Positions 6,570-11,589 of a stretch of DNA of 11,589 nt are shown here, one piece after another. The stretch is from JBDRNO01 sp043811005 (GTDB taxonomy: Bacteria > Bacteroidota > Bacteroidia > NORP154): positions 1-11,589 of the forward strand of contig JBDRNO010000081.1 of the NCBI GenBank assembly GCA_043811005.1. The letters are read 5' to 3'. Each line of letters begins with the position of its first letter. Position 1 is the first letter of the stretch. Made by a program: the position numbers and the translations under genes. The notes beneath the pieces are model-generated. The model was not told where the DNA came from, searched no databases, and saw only the letters and a program-made list of their open reading frames with translations.

Positions 6570-7631
6570 TTAAAATTTGAATCCGTATCCAATTTGTTTA
6601 CGTTTCTTGCCATCTTTTTTGAAAATTGCACCTGTTAGTGCCGTTTTCGGTTTTTTACTAAATGCTATTGCCAGTTCTTTTCCGCTGTCATCAAAAATAA
6701 TGTATGCCAAACCTGCTGGCGCATTTTTCGAGTTATCTAACACAGTATTTAGCTTTACCGTGCTACCTCCACCGCCTGAACCTGTTCTATTACTAAATTC
6801 CCCAGTATCACCACAATTATGAATAACTTTGGAAAATGTTATATCTCGCATAAGTTTATTGGTTTTTGGGTCACGATAAACATTATAAATTTTTGGCATG
6901 AGATATGTAATGCTATTTAATATAAAGCCATTCCATTCGGAACGCTTGCGATTAACAGGTGGTATATAAATTTTATTATCTTCATAAGCGCAAATAGGCA
7001 ATACTTCATCATTATATGTTTCGTGCATTGCTTTTAGCATTTTCTTAAAACCAGAGACTCTTACACCACTTAATGGTGCGCCTGCAGTCGAAAATAAATT
7101 AATCACTTTATCTATAGCATTTTGTTCATTGAGATTAAAATCGTAGTAACCAATATTGTAAGACGCTAAAACTTTAAGTAAAATATCAGGGCTAATATCA
7201 GATGCTCTTGACCCTTCCATTAAATCACTAGATATTTTACGTACAACATAATCTTCTGTTTCGCCAAACTTTTTAATTTCACCACCACCAATACCAGCCT
7301 TACCAAAACCATAACCTTCTTTATAGTGGTCGTCTGCAAACATCTTCGATAATATCTTAAGCATCTTTTTGTATGTTTTATTCGTTTTGCTTTTTTTGTA
7401 TAGATACTCGGTATCTACCCATTTTTCGTTTCGGGGCAATTTCGTTCCAGTTTTGTAATACTTGTATTTTGCTAATCTTTGGTCTGCTAACAATTGTTTT
7501 GGATTAATCTTAGTCTTGATTAGCTTCTTTTTAGAAATCTCTGCTTCTATTTTATCTATCAGCTTCAGAAAAACCTTAACCTCTTTTCCTGCTGATGAAC
7601 GTTGTTTTGCTAATTCTTTTATTGTTGCCAT
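6570..7631 (-). CDS. Lysine-rich putative virion protein with glycine clusters, 353 aa
   Basis: The start is at the ATG ending at 7631, with AAGGAAG upstream and the previous stop only one base away. Residues 1-100 are helical and very rich in Lys (IKELAKQRSSAGKEVKVFLK and on). Then come a Gly patch GYGFGKAGIGGG (106-117), a mixed globular middle (about 125-275), a linker GSGGGGS (284-290), a small beta-like part with AGLAYIIFDDSGKELAIAF (306-324), and a basic Gly/aromatic end (GYGFKF, 348-353). There is no membrane segment, nuclease motif or Walker motif. A structural protein that binds nucleic acid or fills the inner capsid is a reasonable guess from charge and location, but the function is unknown. 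Confidence 0.62.
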   Translation of the reverse strand: MATIKELAKQRSSAGKEVKVFLKLIDKIEAEISKKKLIKTKINPKQLLADQRLAKYKYYKTGTKLPRNEKWVDTEYLYKKSKTNKTYKKMLKILSKMFADDHYKEGYGFGKAGIGGGEIKKFGETEDYVVRKISSDLMEGSRASDISPDILLKVLASYNIGYYDFNLNEQNAIDKVINLFSTAGAPLSGVRVSGFKKMLKAMHETYNDEVLPICAYEDNKIYIPPVNRKRSEWNGFILNSITYLMPKIYNVYRDPKTNKLMRDITFSKVIHNCGDTGEFSNRTGSGGGGSTVKLNTVLDNSKNAPAGLAYIIFDDSGKELAIAFSKKPKTALTGAIFKKDGKKRKQIGYGFKF

Positions 7632-7632
7632 A

Positions 7633-7959
7633 TTATTTCTTCCTTTTTGCTACAATTACAATGCCTACTATGCCTAATATTACAACAGCACCAATACCAT
7701 AAATGACTGTCTTCGGTGTCTTCGATGTCTTCGATATCCCGCTTGAAGGAACTCTCGTAAAGACACCTGTTGATAAACCTGCTGCTTCTCGCAATTCTTT
7801 TGAGCCAGCCTGTATGCCAATATCAAGGACCTCTTTACTACTTCTCATTAAAGCAGCCTTGCCTAACCCGGAAAAAAACTTTTCCAACCAGGTTTGCTCT
7901 TCCTCTGGCCTTGATACATCACCAAGGCATGAATATTTTTTGTTGTAAGGTATATACAT
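7633..7959 (-). CDS. Small protein with C-terminal membrane anchor, 108 aa
   Basis: The start is at the ATG ending at 7959. The upstream GCGGAAAA is a weak ribosome binding site, but no other start fits. Residues 1-60 are soluble with an amphipathic helix (about 22-45), followed by a Ser/Thr/Lys/Pro linker (72-83). A clear transmembrane helix occupies about 84-104 (VIYGIGAVVILGIVGIVIVA), ending in RKK. There is no N-terminal signal, so it is a tail-anchored type, with the basic end likely on the inner face. The linker is encoded by a 9-bp tandem DNA repeat. Small single-span proteins next to capsid genes are usual in viruses with an internal membrane, such as PRD1 or P23-77. This protein could anchor vertex proteins or act in lysis; the sequence does not decide. 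Confidence 0.65.
   Translation of the reverse strand: MYIPYNKKYSCLGDVSRPEEEQTWLEKFFSGLGKAALMRSSKEVLDIGIQAGSKELREAAGLSTGVFTRVPSSGISKTSKTPKTVIYGIGAVVILGIVGIVIVAKRKK
7709..7735. repeat. Three tandem copies of a 9-bp unit
   Basis: GTCTTCGGT, GTCTTCGAT and GTCTTCGAT stand head to tail. On the minus strand they encode the Lys-Thr/Ser/Pro linker just before the membrane helix of the 108-aa protein. Such in-frame triplet-multiple repeats can change linker length by slippage without breaking the frame. Confidence 0.8.
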
Positions 7960-8008
7960 ATATTTTCCGCTTTTTTTTGTTTATATATAGTCATTTTACT
8001 GTGATTAG

Positions 8009-8046
8009 AAAATATTATTAAAAATAATTATTTTTAATAATATTTT
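8009..8046. repeat. 38-bp perfect A/T palindrome between genes
   Basis: AAAATATTATTAAAAATAA (8009-8027) is followed directly by its exact reverse complement (8028-8046), with no loop base and no G or C. It sits in the 88-bp gap between the transglutaminase-like gene (stop at 8048) and the 108-aa gene. On the minus strand it is followed by TTTTC and preceded by a run of A. It could act as a weak two-way terminator or an RNA processing/stability hairpin, or as a cruciform site. It divides the operon into an upstream pair of genes and the capsid part. Confidence 0.85.
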
Positions 8047-8047
8047 T

Positions 8048-8734
8048 TTACAGTTCATCTATACGACTATCAAAAATAACATCATATACATCGAATTCTG
8101 GTAACCAGCCAGCACCATCAACCTTGTTGGTGGCGTCAAGATAAAAAGGTATGTATTCCGCAACGCTATTTTGAATTAACGCTGTAACAAATATATGGCT
8201 ATGTAATGTTTCACCATTTGTAACATTGCCAGCCAAAACCACCTGGAAATCGTGACCAGCATTTGCAAGCAATGAAATTAATACAACATCCATATCATCA
8301 CAATCACCACCAGCAAAAAACAATGTAGTTATACATTCATGCACTAATTCTCTGGCAATCGGGTCTTTTGTATATCTAATCATTTCACGCACAAAATCAA
8401 ATATTGCAGTTATTTCCTCCTTGTCCTGCTTTTCACAAGAAGTCAACGCATCATATTGCTTGAATTGCGCACGGTCTTTCCACCATTGCTTGAACGCCAT
8501 AACAACTATTCTCTGGTTATCGTTATCAAGTGATATTCTCACAAGCTGCATAATATTATTTCTTGTATTCTCAATTAGATTATCGTAAACCGCAGGGCTA
8601 TACGGTTCATATTTGCTCAAATCCAAATTCAATGGATTTATTGGATAATATTTATCACTGTCAGATACTCGCATGAATTTTTTATAATAATTTTCTGACA
8701 AATTTATCATGCGCAATATTTCTGTTTTATTCAT
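8048..8734 (-). CDS. Transglutaminase-like (TGc superfamily) cysteine enzyme of virus type, 228 aa
   Basis: The start is at the ATG ending at 8734, with AAGGAA upstream inside the end of the previous gene; the gap is four bases. Residues 1-105 are helical with no recognised domain. Residues 108-205 carry the papain-like transglutaminase core: a helix with DFVREMIRYTKDP (113-125), then GGDCDDMDVVLISLLANAGHD (142-162) with nucleophile Cys145, then LHSHIFVTAL (177-186) with His180, then YLDAT (198-202) with Asp200. The order and spacing of Cys, His and Asp match the TGc superfamily, which includes transglutaminases and proteases of bacteria and phages. No signal peptide is seen, so it acts in the host cytoplasm or in the virion. 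Possible roles are proteolytic maturation or cross-linking of virion proteins; which of them cannot be told. Confidence 0.8.
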   Translation of the reverse strand: MNKTEILRMINLSENYYKKFMRVSDSDKYYPINPLNLDLSKYEPYSPAVYDNLIENTRNNIMQLVRISLDNDNQRIVVMAFKQWWKDRAQFKQYDALTSCEKQDKEEITAIFDFVREMIRYTKDPIARELVHECITTLFFAGGDCDDMDVVLISLLANAGHDFQVVLAGNVTNGETLHSHIFVTALIQNSVAEYIPFYLDATNKVDGAGWLPEFDVYDVIFDSRIDEL

Positions 8735-8738
8735 TTAA

Positions 8739-10343
8739 TTATTCCTTATTGTCATTTTTATGTAAAGCAGTATGAAAATCTGTCAACCATTGCACAATCA
8801 TATCTTTGATTAATTCATTATTGGCAATTATCACTTTATCCTCCTCTGTCAAAATAAATTCATACACTAAATTATATAGTTCGATTGGATTCAATCCCCG
8901 CATAATTTTTATTGTATCTATGTTTCGTGCGATGCCATAGAAAGTTACAGCAGCAGTTTCTGGGTCAGCTTTACGCTGTAAATGTATATTGCTTTGGTCA
9001 TTACTTGCCAAATTCAATATCGTGTAACAGGCTTCCAAATATTGTTTGATTTCATTCATTGCGAAATTAGCATCTTTTGTCGAATCTATCGCTCCCAAAT
9101 CAGTTGGTTGATACGAAGGAACCTTTTTACTAACTGGTTCAACTTCGTTTTTTGCTGTCTGTTTCTGCTGTTTAAGATATTCGTCATGCTTAATTTCTTC
9201 TTCAGAAGGCTCATTTGGCAAATTTTGTTGTACGTTATTTTGTGGAACAATAAATTGGGTTTGTGGGGTTTGTTTCGCCACCATTGTAGCTGCAAATATT
9301 GGCGCTATAGCAGCAATTGATTGCAATATTTCAGGTAGATTGAATTTGCTCTTTCTATCTATATTCTCAACTACTTTATCGTAAAGCTTGTCAACAACAT
9401 CTCTTGGCATCTGGTTCTGGTCTGGTATTAAGCCAGCTTCTTTTAATGTTTTGACAGTTTCACCTAATTGGCTGATATCACCTAAAATATTTCCTGAATT
9501 TTTCCCTCGTATTTTTTCAATTTCCAGTTGATGTTGCCTGTCTTTTTCTTTATCCTCTCGCATCATGTCAAGAATAATTGTCATATCTACACCAGAATTT
9601 TTTTGTATCAATCTATCTAGAACAGAATCCCTTCTATTATAATTATCTACAATCTCAGTATCATCTTCATCGTCTTCATCGTCATAAGGGTCGTCTTCAT
9701 CTCGTATCATATTTTCTTTGATTGCAGGATTCTTATCAATAATTCCATATTCATTGATTGACAACATAAAGCTGTCATAAATATGGTCAAAGTGACCTTT
9801 GAAAATAGGGATTCGAGGATTAATCATGTCAATATAATAATCTCCTTCCTGAAATCCCTTCATCTTTGAAATCCATTTTGCTAATTCTGGTTTAGGAACT
9901 TTTCCTGTCCATTCACCGAATGTTTTGTGTTTCCCTGTATCAGTTACTTTGTAAATCTGAAACATTAATTGAGAATCAAGCGTTCGTTTTTTTATATTTT
10001 CGATGCGTTCATCACGTTTTTTTCGTTTGATTGATTTTTCATATTCCTTTTCAGAACGAATAATGTCTTTTGGTTTTGTCGGTTTGTGCATTGTTAAATC
10101 ATCCAAATCATCATCGCTAATAAGTTTAAGACCGCCACGCTCAGTTTTTTGGTAGGTGTGGATATTCCCATCGTCATCAGCAATTTTTACTCGTTCATGC
10201 ACCTTCATATTTCGTGTATCCTTGACGCTGATTTCATCCTCGAAATCATCTTCATCCTCGAAATCATCCTCGAAATCATCATCCTCCAGTTCTTCATCTT
10301 CATTTTCTTCATCTTCTTCAATAAATTCTTTTTCTTTTGGCAT
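8739..10343 (-). CDS. Large acidic putative virion assembly protein, 534 aa
   Basis: First gene of the leftward operon. The frame is open to an ATG at 10409, but the ATG ending at 10343 has GGAG six bases upstream and precedes the acidic start MPKEKEF, so it was chosen. Residues 8-38 are almost all Asp/Glu with Phe. Residues 92-125 are basic (KSIKRKKRDERIENIKKR). Residues 127-205 form a compact region with FGEWTGKVPKPELAKWISKM (142-161). A second acidic patch lies at 214-230 (DEDDPYDDEDDEDD). Residues 240-305 are coiled-coil-like. A hydrophobic helix covers about 336-356, then comes a Gln/Pro-rich linker, and a helical C-terminal domain spans 420-530. No family was recognised. Acidic, modular, partly disordered proteins at the head of a structural operon are often scaffolding or assembly proteins; that is inference. 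Confidence 0.62.
   Translation of the reverse strand: MPKEKEFIEEDEENEDEELEDDDFEDDFEDEDDFEDEISVKDTRNMKVHERVKIADDDGNIHTYQKTERGGLKLISDDDLDDLTMHKPTKPKDIIRSEKEYEKSIKRKKRDERIENIKKRTLDSQLMFQIYKVTDTGKHKTFGEWTGKVPKPELAKWISKMKGFQEGDYYIDMINPRIPIFKGHFDHIYDSFMLSINEYGIIDKNPAIKENMIRDEDDPYDDEDDEDDTEIVDNYNRRDSVLDRLIQKNSGVDMTIILDMMREDKEKDRQHQLEIEKIRGKNSGNILGDISQLGETVKTLKEAGLIPDQNQMPRDVVDKLYDKVVENIDRKSKFNLPEILQSIAAIAPIFAATMVAKQTPQTQFIVPQNNVQQNLPNEPSEEEIKHDEYLKQQKQTAKNEVEPVSKKVPSYQPTDLGAIDSTKDANFAMNEIKQYLEACYTILNLASNDQSNIHLQRKADPETAAVTFYGIARNIDTIKIMRGLNPIELYNLVYEFILTEEDKVIIANNELIKDMIVQWLTDFHTALHKNDNKE
10237..10280. repeat. Short imperfect direct repeats encoding the acidic region
   Basis: TCCTCGAAATCATC occurs at 10237-10250, 10255-10268 and 10267-10280, in an array of related 12-18-bp units. 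On the minus strand it encodes repeated Asp-Asp-Phe-Glu units in the N-terminus of the 534-aa protein. It probably arose by slippage within the acidic tract. Confidence 0.8.
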
Positions 10344-10349
10344 GTTTTG

Positions 10350-10353
10350 CTCC
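10350..10353 (-). promoter_or_regulatory. Ribosome binding site GGAG fixing the 10343 start
   Basis: Minus-strand GGAG, within CGGAGC, lies six bases before the ATG ending at 10343. The alternative start at 10409 has no such site and would place the coding region over the divergent promoter region. Confidence 0.8.
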
Positions 10354-10375
10354 GAAATGTTAAAATATTTTTTTC

Positions 10376-10405
10376 TTGACAATATGGTAAGTATATTATT
10401 ATCAT
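10376..10405 (+). promoter_or_regulatory. Candidate sigma70 promoter for the lipoprotein operon
   Basis: TTGACA (10376-10381) is a perfect -35. Possible -10 elements are TATCAT (10400-10405, spacer 18) or TATTAT (10397-10402, spacer 15). The lipoprotein start at 10452 lies about 40 bases downstream with AGGAGA before it. It overlaps the likely leftward promoter on the other strand. Confidence 0.55.
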
Positions 10406-10425
10406 ACAAACTAATAAAACAACAA
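10398..10425 (-). promoter_or_regulatory. Weak candidate promoter for the leftward operon
   Basis: On the minus strand TTGTTG (10425-10420) and GATAAT (10403-10398) are separated by 16 bases, about 55 bases before the start at 10343. The match is only moderate in an AT-rich region, so a phage-specific sigma factor or an activator may be used instead. Confidence 0.3.
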
Positions 10426-10451
10426 TTATTTTCTTTTTTTTAGGAGATTTT

Positions 10452-10787
10452 ATGAAAAAGTGTAAACTATCTTTACAGTTTCTTTTGTTCCTGATGATTT
10501 TCTTGCTCTCATGCGCAGGAAACGCTGATAAACAGGAGCGTTCCAGGCTTACCATTGAAACCTACAAGCAGTTGTATGATAATTACGCTTACATGTATCG
10601 CCAACTACCTAACGAAACCACCAAAAAATATTATTTTCTTTTTGACTCGTTCCAAGAGCTTGTAAAATCGGGCATTCTAAGAGAGTATGAATACGCAGAA
10701 GTAAAACAATATGAGGACTTTTTGAAATTCCTAGAAGAAAATGCTGGCAAATATGCTCAAACCTCTCAAACAGGAGATTCTAAATGA
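10452..10787 (+). CDS. Small lipoprotein, 111 aa
   Basis: The start is at ATG 10452, with TAGGAGA about five bases upstream. The N-terminus is a clear type II signal peptide: MKKCK, a hydrophobic core LSLQFLLFLMIF (6-17), and lipobox L18-L19-S20-C21. The mature protein would be 90 residues from lipid-modified Cys21 and lacks Asp at +2, so in a Gram-negative host outer-membrane sorting is possible. The mature part is helical and charged with many Tyr and Phe (TYKQLYDNYAYMYRQLP, 37-53). Its stop overlaps the next start (ATGA), so the two genes are coupled. Virus-encoded lipoproteins often block superinfection or act in lysis; either role is possible here, but no specific family was recognised. 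It could also be a host gene if the window crosses a provirus edge. Confidence 0.75.
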   Translation: MKKCKLSLQFLLFLMIFLLSCAGNADKQERSRLTIETYKQLYDNYAYMYRQLPNETTKKYYFLFDSFQELVKSGILREYEYAEVKQYEDFLKFLEENAGKYAQTSQTGDSK

Positions 10788-11173
10788 CCGAATTAGCAGA
10801 AAACAAAAAATTATTGCTGGCAATTTCAGAAATTTATAAGAATTTGTCTGAGCTAACAAGCATAATTGTAATAAAAGATTTTTCTGTACTGGACAAATAT
10901 CAAAAAGGGCTTGTAGAGCTATGCCAGTATGCCGACAAAGCCAAATTTCGTTACATCAAAACGGTTGTGAGCAAAATGACAAAGGTAATAATTGAGTACA
11001 GCAAGAAAAACATTGACCAGAATCTGACAGTTGTCAGCCTGCAAACCTATTGTCAGTCTTTGGCGAATTACCTCAGCACACAAAAACTAGTCTTGGCAAA
11101 AAAGGAAAAGGCAAAATTGCAAAAAAGCATCTTCGACATAGCCAAAAAACTAGTGATTTCGATTTTGCATTAG
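10784..11173 (+). CDS. Helical hypothetical protein coupled to the lipoprotein, 129 aa
   Basis: ATG 10784 overlaps the lipoprotein stop (ATGA), and CAGGAG stands about eight bases upstream, inside the end of that gene. The protein appears entirely alpha-helical and basic, with a hydrophobic start (LLLAISEIYKNLSELTSIIVI, residues 10-30), a middle rich in Lys and Tyr, and a long Lys-rich helix at the end (about 95-125). It has no signal peptide and no clear membrane span, so it is probably cytoplasmic. Translational coupling implies that it works with the lipoprotein, or at least is made in matching amounts. No family was recognised. Confidence 0.65.
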   Translation: MTELAENKKLLLAISEIYKNLSELTSIIVIKDFSVLDKYQKGLVELCQYADKAKFRYIKTVVSKMTKVIIEYSKKNIDQNLTVVSLQTYCQSLANYLSTQKLVLAKKEKAKLQKSIFDIAKKLVISILH

Positions 11174-11254
11174 CTTGAAACTGGAATCATAAAAGTAAAA
11201 TAACGTTACAAATCTTCTCAAATGTAATATTATCATACCCAGCAACTACCATAT

Positions 11255-11268
11255 TGATATACTTATCA
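11255..11268. repeat. Inverted repeat TGATA-TACT-TATCA, possible operator
   Basis: TGATA and its reverse complement TATCA are separated by four bases, with flanking ATAT and TATA that extend the symmetry imperfectly. A second copy with a one-base spacer lies at 11352-11362. Both are in non-coding DNA upstream of a strong promoter. In AT-rich DNA such words can arise by chance. Confidence 0.35.
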
Positions 11269-11351
11269 TATAGAAACAGCTATTTTTTAACCATTTCTAT
11301 ACTATTGTATGACACGGATACATAGAATGCCTGTCAAGTGTCAGCTTATAT

Positions 11352-11362
11352 TGATATTATCA
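11352..11362. repeat. Inverted repeat TGATA-T-TATCA, possible operator
   Basis: An 11-bp perfect dyad built from the same half-sites as the repeat at 11255-11268, about 80 bases before the -35 box at 11444. Confidence 0.35.
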
Positions 11363-11408
11363 GATTGATTGCTCGCGGAAGATGCTATTTTACTTGTTTG
11401 GCTAAGAG

Positions 11409-11471
11409 AATAAAAATAAAAATAAAATAAAAACAAAAATAGCTTGACAAGCCATATATTTCGACTATAAT
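11409..11471 (+). promoter_or_regulatory. Strong sigma70 promoter with A-rich upstream element
   Basis: TTGACA (11444-11449) and TATAAT (11466-11471) are both perfect consensus boxes with a 16-base spacer. Directly upstream, 11409-11440 is almost pure A with scattered T, as in UP elements that bind the RNA polymerase alpha subunits. A 13-bp dyad CTATA-ATA-TATAG (11465-11477) overlaps the -10 box and could be a repressor site. Transcription would begin near 11478, about 37 bases before the next start codon. Confidence 0.85.
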
Positions 11472-11514
11472 ATATAGAGAGCAGAGCAAAAAACTTTAAC
11501 AGAAAGGCAAGAAA

Positions 11515-11589
11515 ATGGGATTTTCTTATTCAATCGAACACGTAAACAAACACAAGAAATTTTGTGATAATATCGAAAAATTAAATGAA
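11515..11589 (+). CDS. Start of an unknown gene, cut off by window edge
   Basis: ATG 11515 follows AGAAAGG by seven bases and opens a frame of 25 codons to the window end (MGFSYSIEHVNKHKKFCDNI and on). The start is polar with many Lys, His and Asn and has no signal peptide. It lies under the strong promoter at 11444-11471, so it is probably expressed early or constitutively. Too little is visible for any functional call. Confidence 0.6.
   Translation, partial: MGFSYSIEHVNKHKKFCDNIEKLNE

Larger units (their letters stand above)
11174..11514. other. 341-bp non-coding regulatory stretch
   Basis: No convincing gene is present on either strand. The left part has no clear terminator after the 129-aa gene. 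It holds two TGATA/TATCA inverted repeats (11255-11268 and 11352-11362) and a TATTATCATAC word (11228-11238) that also occurs at 10397-10407 in the divergent promoter region. The right part is an A-rich tract (11409-11440) leading into a strong promoter. No tRNA or other RNA fold was recognised. Confidence 0.6.

Noticed and set aside
6557..6631. A 25-codon N-terminal extension of the 186-aa protein
   Set aside because: It would overlap the preceding gene by 62 bases and lacks a ribosome binding site, while AAGGAG stands at ideal distance from the inner start.
10344..10409. A 22-codon N-terminal extension of the acidic protein
   Set aside because: The inner ATG at 10343 has a good ribosome binding site; the outer one does not, and it lies in the divergent promoter region.
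10156..10443. A plus-strand open frame with a long serine run
   Set aside because: It is the reverse complement of the repetitive acidic tract of the 534-aa protein. The serine run is an artefact of GAA/GAT-rich codons on the other strand, and there is no ribosome binding site.
11322..11346. A TTGACA box on the minus strand (11338-11333) as a leftward promoter
   Set aside because: No acceptable -10 box lies 15-19 bases downstream; the nearest TACAAT is 22 bases away.
1..11589. CRISPR array, tRNA or rRNA genes, insertion sequence or attachment site
   Set aside because: No spaced direct repeats, no cloverleaf or ribosomal motifs, no transposase or integrase gene and no terminal repeats were seen.

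Overview
The window is an AT-rich (roughly one-third G+C) piece of what is most simply read as a bacterial virus or integrated provirus. One long leftward (minus-strand) operon of about 15 tightly packed genes runs from about 10343 to beyond position 1. A short rightward (plus-strand) block begins at 10452. Nearly every gene has a clear AGGAG-type ribosome binding site, and the first rightward gene encodes a lipoprotein, so the host is a bacterium. The host phylum cannot be read from the sequence.

Leftward operon, in order of transcription: a 534-aa highly acidic protein with no recognised family; a 228-aa transglutaminase-fold protein with an apparent Cys-His-Asp triad; a 38-bp perfect A/T palindrome; a 108-aa protein with a C-terminal membrane anchor; a 353-aa lysine-rich protein; a 186-aa protein with hydrophobic segments and a basic tail; three consecutive 215-241-aa beta-rich proteins that look like diverged paralogues and are the best capsid candidates; a strong intrinsic terminator; then three 158-174-aa beta-rich proteins that share a similar C-terminal pattern; proteins of 209, 121 and 136 aa; and a truncated virion-surface-type protein (at least 290 aa) running off the left edge.

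Rightward block: a 111-aa lipoprotein translationally coupled to a 129-aa helical protein, a 341-bp non-coding stretch with inverted repeats, and a near-consensus sigma70 promoter with an A-rich upstream tract driving a third gene cut off by the right edge.

Interpretation: the leftward operon looks like a virion-structure module. It shows no recognisable large terminase, portal, HK97-type capsid, tape measure or tail-tube gene. It does show small single-domain beta proteins in series plus small membrane proteins. This fits a tailless, possibly membrane-containing icosahedral virus built from several single-domain capsid proteins, but that is inference: no packaging ATPase or replication gene lies in the window to confirm it. 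The terminator placed exactly between the capsid candidates and the minor proteins would make the capsid candidates more abundant than the downstream vertex or surface proteins. The rightward lipoprotein operon could serve host interaction or superinfection exclusion, again by inference.
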